Shown: in pieces, positions 18,531 through 27,329 of the stretch
How the letters are laid out: each line of letters starts with the position of its first letter
Position numbering within the stretch: the stretch's first letter is position 1
Source of the DNA: Caldimonas caldifontis
GTDB taxonomy: Bacteria > Pseudomonadota > Gammaproteobacteria > Burkholderiales > Burkholderiaceae_C
Direction of reading: 5' to 3'
Assembly: GCF_002930615.1 (NCBI RefSeq)
Contig: NZ_PSNX01000012.1
Span: 1 to 64,000 of the forward strand
Length of the DNA: 64,000 nucleotides
Position numbers and translations under genes: made by a program
Notes under the pieces: model-generated
What the model was told of the DNA's origin: nothing
What the model saw: only the letters and a program-made list of their open reading frames with translations
Databases searched by the model: none

Positions 18531-19847
18531 GTGGACGACACCCCGCCTGCCCCTGTCCCGCCGACCCCCGTGGCGCCGGCCGACCCGGTGCTGGCGTTGC
18601 TGCAGACCGACCTGCAGCGCGCAGACGACGGCTGCTGGACGGCGCAGCATGGGCCCTACCGTCTGGGGACGCACTTTCAGGCCATCTACAGCCTGTCGCA
18701 CCACCGCGCCGTTGGCCACGAAGCCTTGCTGCGTGCCCATGACGACCAGGGCCGGCCGGTGCCTGCGCCGACCGTGCTGGCGTCGGCCGGCAGCCCCGAG
18801 GATCTGGTGTACCTGGATCGCCTGTGCCGGCTGGTGCATGTGGCCAATTTCGCCCGGGCTGCCCGGGGCGACCAGTGGCTGTTCCTGAACATTCATCCGG
18901 CGGTGTTCGTGCATGCCCCGGCGATGGGTGCGGGACGCTTCATGGAGATGCTGCTGCAGCGCTTCGGCCTGGCGCCTCAGCAGATCGTGCTGGAAGTCAC
19001 CGAAGACATGGTGGGGCGAGACCAGGACTTCGAGCGGGCGGTCGCGCAGGCCCGCGGTCTGGGCTGCCTGCTGGCGCTGGACGATTTCGGGGCCGGGCAT
19101 TCCAACTTCGATCGCGTCTGGCGCATCCAGCCGGAAATCGTCAAGCTGGACCGCAGCTTCGTGCGTCGCGCGGCCACCGAGCCGCGCATCGGGCGTATTG
19201 CCATGCAGATGGTTTCGCTGCTGCATGCCTGTGGCGCCATGGTCCTGATGGAAGGCATCGAGACGCCGGAGGAAGCTTATCTCGCGCTGCAGGCCGACGT
19301 GGACTTCGTGCAGGGCTACCTCTTTGGGCGTCCATCGCCCCTGCTGCACCTGCCGGGCGAACCCCAGCCGCAGATTGACGCGGTATGGGCTCGCTTCGAT
19401 GCGCAATATGACGCCGACAAGCGGGCCGAGCGAGACAGGCTGGCACCCTATGCGAACGCCATCGGGCAGGCGGCCACCTTGCTGCAGTCCGGGTTGCCGC
19501 TGGAAGCGTGCTGCCGGGAGTTCCTGGCACTGCCGGGCGCCGAGCTGTGCTACCTGATCGACGAGCAGGGCCTGCAACTTGAGCACAATGTCACCTCCCC
19601 GCACTTCGAGGCGCTGCGTTCACCCCAGTTCGCCCCGTTGCGCGATTCCCGGGGTGCGCGCTGGGCGCGTCGCCCCTATTTCCGCCGGGCCATGGACAAC
19701 TTCGGCCGGGTGCAGGTGACCCGGCCTTATCTCACCGTGCATGGCGCCCATCTGTGCGTCACCGTGTCGGTCAGCCTGCGCTGGAAAGGGCAGCTGGTGG
19801 TGCTTGGAGGCGACATTGCCTGGGAGCCAGACCCTCAACTGGGGTAA
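18531..19847 (+). CDS. EAL-domain cyclic-di-GMP phosphodiesterase with C-terminal sensor-like domain
   Basis: About 438 residues from the GTG at 18531; an alternative GTG at 18504 is possible and neither has a clear ribosome site. The EAL domain has the catalytic residues in place: HEALLR, FLNIHP, LEVTED, LDDFGAGHSN, IVKLDRSF, LMEGIET and QGYLFGRP. It therefore should hydrolyse c-di-GMP. The last 150 residues form a PDC/YkuI_C-like domain with LCYLIDEQG and paired strands, likely a regulatory ligand site. No TM helix is evident, so the protein is probably cytoplasmic. The kinase gene starts 44 bases downstream on the same strand. Confidence 0.88.
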   Translation: MDDTPPAPVPPTPVAPADPVLALLQTDLQRADDGCWTAQHGPYRLGTHFQAIYSLSHHRAVGHEALLRAHDDQGRPVPAPTVLASAGSPEDLVYLDRLCRLVHVANFARAARGDQWLFLNIHPAVFVHAPAMGAGRFMEMLLQRFGLAPQQIVLEVTEDMVGRDQDFERAVAQARGLGCLLALDDFGAGHSNFDRVWRIQPEIVKLDRSFVRRAATEPRIGRIAMQMVSLLHACGAMVLMEGIETPEEAYLALQADVDFVQGYLFGRPSPLLHLPGEPQPQIDAVWARFDAQYDADKRAERDRLAPYANAIGQAATLLQSGLPLEACCREFLALPGAELCYLIDEQGLQLEHNVTSPHFEALRSPQFAPLRDSRGARWARRPYFRRAMDNFGRVQVTRPYLTVHGAHLCVTVSVSLRWKGQLVVLGGDIAWEPDPQLG

Positions 19848-19891
19848 GCTGGCCGCGCCGAGCGCTTGCCCGACAGCCCCGACACCCCGCC

Positions 19892-21472
19892 ATGTCCTCG
19901 CTGCCGCCAGATTCTTCCTCCGAGCCGCTGCCTGGGGGGCCTCCTTCGACCCATGCGCTCGATGCGCTGCCGGTGGGTACGCGGCTGCACGAGTTCGAGA
20001 TCCGTGGGGTGCTGGGGGTGGGGGGCTTTGGCATCGTCTACCGGGCCTGGGACACGGCGCTGGAGCGCGAGGTGGCCATCAAGGAGTATCTGCCGTCGGC
20101 CCTGGCCGGCCGTGGAGACGGTGCCGAGGTGTCGCTGCGCTCCGCAGCCCATGCCGAGACCTATGCCACCGGCCTGCGCTCCTTCGTCAATGAGGCCCGG
20201 CTGCTGGCGCGCTTCGACCATCCCGCCCTGGTCAAGGCCTACCGCTTCTGGGAGGACCATCGCACCGCCTACATGGTGATGCCGTGCTACCACGGTCGCA
20301 CCCTGCAGGACGTGCGGCGGGCCATGGATCGCCCCCCGGACGAGGCCTGGTTGCGGGCCCTGGTCGAACCGCTGCTGGGCGCTCTCGAGGCGCTGCACGC
20401 CCAATCCTGCTTCCACCGCGACATTGCGCCCGACAACATCCTGTTGCAGCCCGATGCCGCCGATCCGCTCGGGCCGGGGCGGCCGGTCCTGCTCGATTTC
20501 GGGGCGGCACGGCGCGTGATTGCCGACCGCACGCAGGACCTCACGGCCATTCTCAAGCCGGCCTTTGCGCCCATCGAGCAGTATGCCGAGGTGAACCACC
20601 TCCACCAGGGGGCCTGGACGGACCTCTATGCGCTGGGTGCGGTGCTCTACTACTGCCTCAGTGGCAAGGCCCCGCCGGCGGCCACCGCACGGGTGGTGCG
20701 CGACGACATGAAGCCCGCCACCGAGGTCGGGCGGGTGCTCGGCGAGGCTTTTCCAGGGCTGCGCTACAGCCCTGCACTCCTGCAAGCCATCGACGCGGCC
20801 CTGGCAGTGCGGCCCGAGGACCGACCGCAGAGCGTGGCCCAGTGGCGCGCGCTCTGGGAGGGCGAGGCCTTCGACCTGGAACTCGCACCGGCCCCGGCGG
20901 TGAGTGCGAGGGCGGCCCCGCCGCCGCCTGCCGCCCCGGCGCCAGGCGACTGGGCCTCCACCATCGTGCAGGAGGAGGACGACCTCAGGCCAGCCGGGCG
21001 CGCTGCATGGGCGGGGCGCAGGCTGGCTCTGGCGCTGGGGGCTGCGGTCCTGGTGCTGGGGGGCATCTTCTGGGCCTGGCTGCAGCCGAGAGGCGCACCA
21101 CCCGTGATCCCGGAACAGGCGGTCACGTCACCGCCGCCAGCAATCACCGCGGCGACGCAATCGACGCAGACTGCTGAGGCGGCTGCGCCTTCCCGGTCCG
21201 CTCCCCCTGCGACGCCTGCACCCGCGGCAACCCCTGCGGCCCCGGCAACCCCGACGCCGCCTGCGACCACGCCCGCCGCCCGCGTGGCGCCGTCCACGCC
21301 CGCGGTCGCCAATGGCCCGTCCAGCCCCCGCGAGGCGTGTGGGCGCCGGGTGCTCCTGGCGCTGTGGCGCTGCCTCGAACAGCAATGCGCCACGCCGCGC
21401 TTCGCTCAGCACGCCCAATGCCGGGAGGTGCGTGAATGGCGCGAACGTCAGCGACCGGAAGGGGCACTATGA
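19892..21472 (+). CDS. Membrane-anchored serine/threonine protein kinase (Hanks type)
   Basis: A 526-residue protein. The kinase domain (about 30-310) has the Gly-rich loop GVLGVGGFGIVYRA, the lysine in VAIKEY, HRDIAPDN near 175 and LDFGAA, a variant of DFG that keeps the Asp. A TM helix spans about 376-398. It is followed by an Ala/Pro/Thr-rich extracytoplasmic linker of about 80 residues and a tail with four cysteines (ACGRR, RCLEQQC, QCREV). The start is the ATG at 19892; the longer frame overlaps the EAL gene. The stop overlaps the next start (ATGA at 21469), coupling it to the hybrid histidine kinase. Confidence 0.9.
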   Translation: MSSLPPDSSSEPLPGGPPSTHALDALPVGTRLHEFEIRGVLGVGGFGIVYRAWDTALEREVAIKEYLPSALAGRGDGAEVSLRSAAHAETYATGLRSFVNEARLLARFDHPALVKAYRFWEDHRTAYMVMPCYHGRTLQDVRRAMDRPPDEAWLRALVEPLLGALEALHAQSCFHRDIAPDNILLQPDAADPLGPGRPVLLDFGAARRVIADRTQDLTAILKPAFAPIEQYAEVNHLHQGAWTDLYALGAVLYYCLSGKAPPAATARVVRDDMKPATEVGRVLGEAFPGLRYSPALLQAIDAALAVRPEDRPQSVAQWRALWEGEAFDLELAPAPAVSARAAPPPPAAPAPGDWASTIVQEEDDLRPAGRAAWAGRRLALALGAAVLVLGGIFWAWLQPRGAPPVIPEQAVTSPPPAITAATQSTQTAEAAAPSRSAPPATPAPAATPAAPATPTPPATTPAARVAPSTPAVANGPSSPREACGRRVLLALWRCLEQQCATPRFAQHAQCREVREWRERQRPEGAL

Positions 21473-23721
21473 GCCCGCCGGTGTCGCTGTCCGAAGGGCG
21501 GGCCGCGATGGCCCTGCCGGAGGTCGGCATGGCTGCTCCTGTGACGGTGCTGGATCCGCAGCAGCTCGAGCAGCGCATGGGTCGGCGCCTCTTCTGGTTT
21601 GCCGTCCTGACCAGCATCCTTGGCGCCCTGGGCCTGGGCGCTTACCTCTGGTGGCAGGGGGCGCCACTGTTGAGCGCCATCCTGGGCACCTATGCCCTGG
21701 CCGCCGTGGGCGCAGGAGCGGTGGTCTGGGTCACCGGACGCGCCTACCGCGGCATCGCCGGTCTGGTCGTGGCCCTGGCGCTCACGCTCACGGCACTGAC
21801 CTGGCTCATGGGGGGGTTGGCAGCGCCGACCGTGTGGTGGCTCGTGCTCCTGCCGCTGATGTGGATGCTTGCGGGCGCACGCCGGGAGGGCGTGATACTG
21901 GGAGCCGTGCTGCTGGCCGTCCTGGCCATCACGCCCTGGGGGGTGAGCCTGCTGGGCCTGCCCGACCTGTCGCCGACGCGGCCTGAAGAGCGCACGCTCA
22001 ACGGCGGGGTGTGGGCGGCCTGCGCGCTCGTGTTGTTCGGCGCTTTCGTGCTCTACGCCCTCAAGCTGAGGCGCAAGCTCCAACGCGAACTCGGTCTGGC
22101 CCTGCAGGAGTTGCAGCGCTCGCGTGACGAGGTGCTGGCTGCGTCGCAGGTCAAGGCCCGGTTCCTGGCCAACATGAGCCATGAAGTGCGCACGCCCATC
22201 AACGGCATCCTCGGGGCCATCGAACTGCTGCGGGCCACCGCGCTCGACGCGCGCCAGCAGCAGATCGTCGCGCTGCAGCGCCAGAGCCTGGACACCCTGA
22301 TGGCGCTGGTCAATGACGTGCTCGACTACACCAAACTCGGGGCCGGCCGCATGGAGATCGAGGCGGTGGAGGTGGACCTGCGCGAGCTGGTCTTCGATGC
22401 CCTCGAGCTGCACGCAGCAGCGGCGCACGAAAAGGGGCTGGAGCTGACCCTGGGCATGGCGCCCGAGGTGCCGACGGTGGTCCGGGTCGATCCGACACGA
22501 TTGCGACAGATCCTGGGGCATCTGGTGTCCAATGCCGTGCGCTACACGGCCCGTGGCGGCGTGCATGTGCAGATCGGTGTGGCCCCGGAGGGCTTGTCCG
22601 AGGGGCGGGCCCGGCTGCGCCTGGATGTCCATGACACCGGCATCGGCATCCGCCCGGAGCAATTGCCCCGGCTGTTCGAGGCGTTTTCGCGCAGCGATGA
22701 ATCCACCACCCGGGCACCGGGCGGCACGGGCCTGGGCCTGGCGATCTGCAAGGAGCTGGCCCAGCTGATGGGTGGGTCGGTGTCGGCGCGCAGCACCCCC
22801 GAGAAGGGCTCGACCTTCACGCTGGAGCTCACACTTGACCACATCGAGCAGCCGCCGGCAGGCTTGCCGCCCGGGGTGCCGTTGCACGTGCTGGTGGTGG
22901 CCAACTACCTGCGTCTGGTGCAGCATGTCGAGGCGGGCCTGCGCGAATTCGGCGTGAGCTACGAGATCCGGCCCGTGCCCCCGACGCAGGCCGAGTTGCA
23001 ACTGCTGCGCGACCGCGGCGTCAATGCCATCCTGCTCGACGAGAAACTGCTGGGGGCGAGGGGCCATGACCGTCTGGAGCAGATGGCGCGCGAAGCCGGT
23101 CTGCCGGTACTGCTGATGCGCGGCGTGTCCAGCGACACCACGATGGGCATGCTCGATGGCGTGTTCGTGCTGTCCAAGCCGGTGCGCCCACACGCGCTGC
23201 ACGACGGCCTGCGGTGGGCGCTGCACGCGCGGCGCCACAGCGGCCGGGCAGCGCTGGACCCACCGGTCGCACCGCCACCCACCTCCGAGCGTCCGGCCAT
23301 GACGGGGCGTGTGCTGCTGGTGGACGACAACCCTGTGAACCAGGTCATGACCCAGGCGATGCTGGAGCGGCTGGGCCTGGCCGTCGTGGTGGCCGGGGAC
23401 GGGCAGGAAGCGCTCAGGCGGTTTGCCGAGCAGACCTTCGACGTGGTGCTGATGGACGTGCAGATGCCTGTGATGGACGGCCTCACCGCCACGGAGAAGC
23501 TGCGGGCCATGGAGCGCCATGCCGGACGGGGCCGCACGCCGGTGGTGGCCGTCACCGGCAACCCCGAGCCCGAAGTGCGCCAGCGGGGTCAGGTGGTGGG
23601 CATGGACGACTTTCTGGGCAAACCCTTCACGCTCGACCAGTTGCAGCGCATGCTGTTGCGCTGCCAGCCCGAGCTCCTGCCCGAGCGGGCCACGGCCCCG
23701 GGCGACCTCGACGCGGTCTGA
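21469..23721 (+). CDS. Membrane-bound hybrid histidine kinase with pseudo-receiver and receiver domains
   Basis: A 750-residue protein. About six TM helices (roughly 35-190) form an uncharacterised membrane sensor without a large periplasmic loop. HisKA carries NMSHEVRTP with the phospho-His near 237. HATPase has DTGIGIRPEQ and GGTGLGLAICKEL. Next comes a receiver-like domain (about 465-590) lacking the acidic pocket, then a true receiver (about 615-735) with VDDNPVN and phospho-Asp in LMDVQMPVMDG near 663. This is the BarA/EvgS-type order without Hpt, so an Hpt protein elsewhere is expected. The start ATG overlaps the Ser/Thr kinase stop. Confidence 0.92.
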   Translation: MSPPVSLSEGRAAMALPEVGMAAPVTVLDPQQLEQRMGRRLFWFAVLTSILGALGLGAYLWWQGAPLLSAILGTYALAAVGAGAVVWVTGRAYRGIAGLVVALALTLTALTWLMGGLAAPTVWWLVLLPLMWMLAGARREGVILGAVLLAVLAITPWGVSLLGLPDLSPTRPEERTLNGGVWAACALVLFGAFVLYALKLRRKLQRELGLALQELQRSRDEVLAASQVKARFLANMSHEVRTPINGILGAIELLRATALDARQQQIVALQRQSLDTLMALVNDVLDYTKLGAGRMEIEAVEVDLRELVFDALELHAAAAHEKGLELTLGMAPEVPTVVRVDPTRLRQILGHLVSNAVRYTARGGVHVQIGVAPEGLSEGRARLRLDVHDTGIGIRPEQLPRLFEAFSRSDESTTRAPGGTGLGLAICKELAQLMGGSVSARSTPEKGSTFTLELTLDHIEQPPAGLPPGVPLHVLVVANYLRLVQHVEAGLREFGVSYEIRPVPPTQAELQLLRDRGVNAILLDEKLLGARGHDRLEQMAREAGLPVLLMRGVSSDTTMGMLDGVFVLSKPVRPHALHDGLRWALHARRHSGRAALDPPVAPPPTSERPAMTGRVLLVDDNPVNQVMTQAMLERLGLAVVVAGDGQEALRRFAEQTFDVVLMDVQMPVMDGLTATEKLRAMERHAGRGRTPVVAVTGNPEPEVRQRGQVVGMDDFLGKPFTLDQLQRMLLRCQPELLPERATAPGDLDAV

Positions 23722-23730
23722 GGAGGCGCT

Positions 23731-23853
23731 TCAGAAACCTGCGCGAGGGGTGGCCAGGACCGAGAACAGTCGCACGCCCTCGTCCCCCTCGAACCAGAAC
23801 GACAGCACGGCCTGTGCTTCGTCGGGGAGCGCGCACCCGTGGTCGGGCCTCAT
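23731..23853 (-). CDS. Possible 40-residue protein of unknown function
   Basis: A short frame starts at an ATG that overlaps the stop of the preceding acetyltransferase gene (ATGA) and ends just after the convergent histidine kinase gene. The product includes AQAVLSFWFEGDEG and has the high third-position GC of real genes here. I recognise no family. The stop-start overlap and codon use are the only support. It may equally be a decayed gene end. Confidence 0.3.
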   Translation of the reverse strand: MRPDHGCALPDEAQAVLSFWFEGDEGVRLFSVLATPRAGF

Positions 23854-24128
23854 GGCGCGCGCAGCCTCTGAGTTTCAGGGTGGCGTTCCATGTAGAGCGC
23901 CACGTAGGAGCACAACGGATTGACCTTCAGCCCCTGCTCTTTTGCATGATCGAGCGCGGCCTGGACGAGATGGGCCGCGACGCCACGCCCGCGCAGCGCC
24001 GACGGCACCAGGGTGTGGGTCATGTGCATCACTCCGTCAGAGAGTTGGTACTCGGCCACGCTCAGGTGGCCATCGACCAGGCTTTCGAAGCGCCGGGCGG
24101 TGTCGTTGTGGATGACCTTCACGTCCAT
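23850..24128 (-). CDS. Small GNAT-like N-acetyltransferase (YjdJ type)
   Basis: A 92-residue protein of the short GNAT-like family: MDVKVIHNDTARRFE opening, LVPSALRGRGVAAHLVQ with the R-G-x-G acetyl-CoA loop (about residues 46-58), and the closing PLCSYVALYMERHPE. Family members start close to this ATG, so I use 24128 and not the in-frame upstream start at 24218, which adds a non-conserved extension. The substrate is unknown. Confidence 0.85.
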   Translation of the reverse strand: MDVKVIHNDTARRFESLVDGHLSVAEYQLSDGVMHMTHTLVPSALRGRGVAAHLVQAALDHAKEQGLKVNPLCSYVALYMERHPETQRLRAP

Positions 24129-24290
24129 GGGGTCGGCAGGGTGTGGAATCGGTCTGCCATGGTGCCATGTCCGCATGAGTGTGAGGAAAACAGGGGGTTT
24201 TTCGATGGACACACTCACCGCCTTGCGCGCACCATGGACGCCGTGGATCCGAACCGGAGCTGAATGACGGTTCGGGCACGGAGGTGCATG

Positions 24291-24641
24291 ATGAACGAGC
24301 TGACGAACCCGTCCTCATCCGCTCATCCGCGGTTTCGCACACTGCTCTACCGCTACTGGTTCTTTGCCTGGCTGTTCCGCGACGTGGCGCGCGGCAACGT
24401 CTTCGAGCGCTCGGCGGCATGGCGCCACAATCGCGAGCAGGCCCGCTGGCTGCCCACCTACATGCGACGGTGGTTGACGCTCGGGGCGAGCTTCTTTCTG
24501 GTTGGTGCGCTGATCGAACTGGCCGGCGGCGCGGCCTTGCTGGCCGCGCTGTTCTTCGTGCCCTCAGCCCTCAGCGTGCCGGTCAATGCCGTGATCAGCG
24601 TGGCCTGGCTGGGCCTGAAGCTGCTGCCACACCCGCTCTAG
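24291..24641 (+). CDS. Hypothetical inner-membrane protein with two TM segments
   Basis: A 116-residue protein of unknown function. The N-terminal half is polar and aromatic (YRYWFFAWLFRDVARGN), and the C-terminal half has two hydrophobic stretches (about 63-83 and 86-108). GGAGG at 24280-24284 is six bases before the ATG at 24291; the tandem ATG at 24288 is less well spaced. It precedes the aldo/keto reductase by 38 bases on the same strand. I do not recognise a named family. Confidence 0.7.
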   Translation: MNELTNPSSSAHPRFRTLLYRYWFFAWLFRDVARGNVFERSAAWRHNREQARWLPTYMRRWLTLGASFFLVGALIELAGGAALLAALFFVPSALSVPVNAVISVAWLGLKLLPHPL

Positions 24642-24679
24642 CACTGCAGGCCACACGGCTCTTTGGCACACTCGGGGTC

Positions 24680-25747
24680 ATGAGCACTCTGACCCCTTCG
24701 CGCACCCTGGGCCGCAGCGGCCTGAACGTCACGCCCATCTGCCTGGGCACCATGACCTTCGGCCAGCAGGTCGATGAGGCCACCGCCCACCGCATCCTTG
24801 ATCGCTCGCTCGAGCTGGGCATCAATTTCCTGGACGCTGCCGAGATGTACCCCGTGCCGCCCTCGGCTGAGCGCTATGGCGACACCGAACGCATCCTGGG
24901 CAGCTGGTTCGCCTCGCGCCCCGGCGCACGTCAGAAGGTGGTGCTGGCCAGCAAGGTGGCCGGCCCGGTGCGCGGCTATGAATGGATCCGCAATGCCAGC
25001 CCCGATCTCAAGACCTCTGACATTCTGAAGGCCTGTGATGACAGCCTCAAGCGCCTGCGCACCGATGTGATCGACCTCTACCAGATCCACTGGCCGGTGC
25101 GCAACGTGCCGATGTTCGGCGCCATCTACTTCGACCCGGCCCGCGAGAAGCCCGGCTCGTCCATCCACGAACAGCTCGATGCCCTGGGGCGCCTCGTGCG
25201 CGAGGGCAAGGTGCGCGCGATCGGCTTGTCGAACGAAACCCCCTTTGGCGTGGCCGAGTTCGTGCGGGTGGCCGAGCAGCACGGCTTGCCCCACATCGCC
25301 ACCGTGCAGAACCCGTACTGCCTGGTCAACCGTTCGGTCGAGAACGGCCTGGACGAGGTGATGTACCGCCACGGGGTGTCGCTGCTGGCTTACTCTCCAC
25401 TGGCCTTCGGTCTGCTCACCGGCAAGTACGACAAGGCCGGCCTCACAGGCGGCGCTTCGGGGCGGCTGGCCGAGTTCGAATCGATGCGCAAGCAGCGCTG
25501 GGGCCGCCCTGAAGCGCTGGCCGCGGCGCGGCGCTACAACGCGCTGGCCCGCGAGCATGGTCTGTCGCCCACGCAGATGGCCCTGGCTTTCTGCTATACG
25601 AAATGGCAGGTGACCAGCACCATCATCGGCGTGACCAGCGTGGCGCAGCTGGAGGAAGACGTGGCCGCCTGGGGCACCGTGCTCTCGCCTGAGCTGCTGG
25701 AAGCCATCGACCGCATCCGCTGGGAGATGCGCGACCCCGCCCAGTGA
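24680..25747 (+). CDS. tas: NADP(H)-dependent aldo/keto reductase (Tas family)
   Basis: A 355-residue TIM-barrel oxidoreductase. It has the AKR tetrad region: LDAAEMYPVPPSAERYGDTE with the catalytic Tyr near 56, the Lys in VLASKVAGP, and His in LYQIHWP. The inserted PVPPSAERYGDTE loop and the length match the Tas subfamily of E. coli. The C-terminal TIIGVTS binds the NADP phosphate. The ATG at 24680 gives the conserved LGRSGLNVTPICLGTMTFG start. Its natural substrate is not known. Confidence 0.92.
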   Translation: MSTLTPSRTLGRSGLNVTPICLGTMTFGQQVDEATAHRILDRSLELGINFLDAAEMYPVPPSAERYGDTERILGSWFASRPGARQKVVLASKVAGPVRGYEWIRNASPDLKTSDILKACDDSLKRLRTDVIDLYQIHWPVRNVPMFGAIYFDPAREKPGSSIHEQLDALGRLVREGKVRAIGLSNETPFGVAEFVRVAEQHGLPHIATVQNPYCLVNRSVENGLDEVMYRHGVSLLAYSPLAFGLLTGKYDKAGLTGGASGRLAEFESMRKQRWGRPEALAAARRYNALAREHGLSPTQMALAFCYTKWQVTSTIIGVTSVAQLEEDVAAWGTVLSPELLEAIDRIRWEMRDPAQ

Positions 25748-25751
25748 TTCC

Positions 25752-26237
25752 ATGGCTCGCCACGTCAGCGAAACCCCTGCCACCCAATGGCTGCGCCGTC
25801 AGGGGGTGAGCTTTTCCGAACACGTCTACGACTACGTCGAGCATGGCGGCACGGCCGAATCGGCGCGTCAGCTCGGTGTCGATGAGCACTCGGTGATCAA
25901 GACCCTCGTGATGCAGGACCAGGACGCCAAGCCGCTCATCGTGCTGATGCACGGCGACCGGCAGGTGAGCCTGAAGGCCCTGGCGCGCGAGATCGGCGTG
26001 AAGAAGGTCGAACCCTGCAAACCCGAAGTGGCCGAGCGCCACAGCGGCTACAAGGTGGGCGGCACCTCGCCCTTCGGCACGCGCAAGGCGATGCCGGTGT
26101 ACGTGGAGGCCAGCATCCTGGACCTGCCGCGCATCTGCATCAACGGTGGGCGCCGCGGCTACCTCGTGGGGATCGATCCATCGGTACTTGTCCGCGGTCT
26201 GGGCGCGCAGCCGGTGCGCTGCGCCGGTGCAGAATAG
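25752..26237 (+). CDS. ybaK: Cys-tRNA(Pro)/Cys-tRNA(Cys) deacylase YbaK
   Basis: A 161-residue editing-domain protein that hydrolyses Cys mischarged on tRNA(Pro). It has the INS-like fold motifs of the family: VIKTLVMQ with the catalytic Lys near 50, KALAREIGVKKVEPC, and the glycine loop GYKVGGTSPFGTRK near 98-111. Its start lies four bases after the aldo/keto reductase stop, so they are co-transcribed, and plsY follows 36 bases later. Confidence 0.94.
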   Translation: MARHVSETPATQWLRRQGVSFSEHVYDYVEHGGTAESARQLGVDEHSVIKTLVMQDQDAKPLIVLMHGDRQVSLKALAREIGVKKVEPCKPEVAERHSGYKVGGTSPFGTRKAMPVYVEASILDLPRICINGGRRGYLVGIDPSVLVRGLGAQPVRCAGAE

Positions 26238-26273
26238 GCGCCTGACACATTCCGGAACATTCTCAGACCTTCC

Positions 26274-26939
26274 ATGGAGACTGCCTACTCCCTGGCCGCC
26301 ATCGTGGCCGGCTACCTGCTCGGCTCGTTGTCGTTTGCCGTCATCATCAGCCGGCTCATGGGCCTGCACGACCCACGCACCTACGGCTCGGGTAACCCTG
26401 GTGCCACCAATGTGCTGCGCTCGGGCAACAAGGCGGCGGCCATCCTGACCCTGGCCTTCGACGCGCTGAAGGGTTACGTGCCAGTGGTGCTGATCCTGCT
26501 GTTCGGTGAGCCCTACGGGCTGGGCGCCGGCACGGCCGCCCTGGTGGGCGTGGCGGCTTTCGTCGGGCATCTCTGGCCGGTGTTCTTCAAGTTCGAAGGC
26601 GGCAAGGGCGTGGCCACGGCGGCTGGTGTGCTGCTGGGGATCAACCCCTGGCTGGGGCTGGCGACACTGCTCACCTGGGTCATCATCGCGGTGTTCTTCC
26701 GCTACTCCTCGCTGGCCTCGATCACCGCAGCCGTCTTCGCTCCCTTCTATCAGCTGCTCATCTGGGGGGCCGGGCCGGTGGCGGGGGCCGTCCTGCTGAT
26801 GAGTCTGTTGCTGATCTGGCGTCACAGTGCCAACATCCGCAAGCTGGTGGCCGGCACCGAAAGCCGCATCGGTCAGAAGGCCGCCCCGGGTGCCGCGGCG
26901 CCGGCCGGCGGGGCACGGCACCAGCGCAAACGCCATTGA
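26274..26939 (+). CDS. plsY: Glycerol-3-phosphate acyltransferase PlsY
   Basis: A 221-residue inner-membrane enzyme transferring acyl from acyl-phosphate to glycerol-3-phosphate, the first step of phospholipid synthesis. The three signature motifs are present: GSLSFAVI, GSGNPGATNVLR near 41-52, and GHLWPVFFKFEGGKGVAT near 98-115. Five TM helices are expected. A short basic, Ala-rich tail (about 195-221) extends past the core. It is followed by a RidA gene after 15 bases. Confidence 0.95.
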   Translation: METAYSLAAIVAGYLLGSLSFAVIISRLMGLHDPRTYGSGNPGATNVLRSGNKAAAILTLAFDALKGYVPVVLILLFGEPYGLGAGTAALVGVAAFVGHLWPVFFKFEGGKGVATAAGVLLGINPWLGLATLLTWVIIAVFFRYSSLASITAAVFAPFYQLLIWGAGPVAGAVLLMSLLLIWRHSANIRKLVAGTESRIGQKAAPGAAAPAGGARHQRKRH

Positions 26940-26954
26940 AGAGAGGGCACGGTC

Positions 26955-27305
26955 ATGGTGCAACGCTTCCACGTCGGCGAGCGCCTGTCGGAGATCGCCG
27001 TGCACAACGGCACGGTCTACCTGGCCGGCCAGGTGCCCGATGACGCCACCCAGGACATCCGTGGCCAGACCACGCAGGTGCTGGCCATGATCGACCGCCT
27101 GCTGGCCGAGGCCGGCAGCAGCAAGGCGCGCATCCTGATGGCGCAGATCTTCCTGGCCGACATGACCGACTTTCCCGGCATGAATGAAGTCTGGGATGCC
27201 TGGATCGGCGAGGTGCCGGGCCACGCGCCACCGCGGGCGACCGTGCAGGCCCAACTGGCACGGCCCGAGTGGCGCATCGAGGTGGTGGTCACGGCGGCGG
27301 CCTGA
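26955..27305 (+). CDS. RidA-family (YjgF) protein
   Basis: A 116-residue RidA-like protein. It has GTVYLAGQVPDDA, LAEAGSSKARILMAQIFLADM and the closing PEWRIEVVVTAAA. The conserved Arg that binds substrate carboxylate is in PPRATVQAQLA near 94. Enamine/imine deaminase activity is the known role for the RidA branch, but this branch (short, with DMTDFPGMNEVWDAW) is less well defined. It forms a run with plsY and the downstream kinase gene (24 bases). Confidence 0.9.
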   Translation: MVQRFHVGERLSEIAVHNGTVYLAGQVPDDATQDIRGQTTQVLAMIDRLLAEAGSSKARILMAQIFLADMTDFPGMNEVWDAWIGEVPGHAPPRATVQAQLARPEWRIEVVVTAAA

Positions 27306-27329
27306 GCCGCCGGTGACGCAGGGAGCAGC

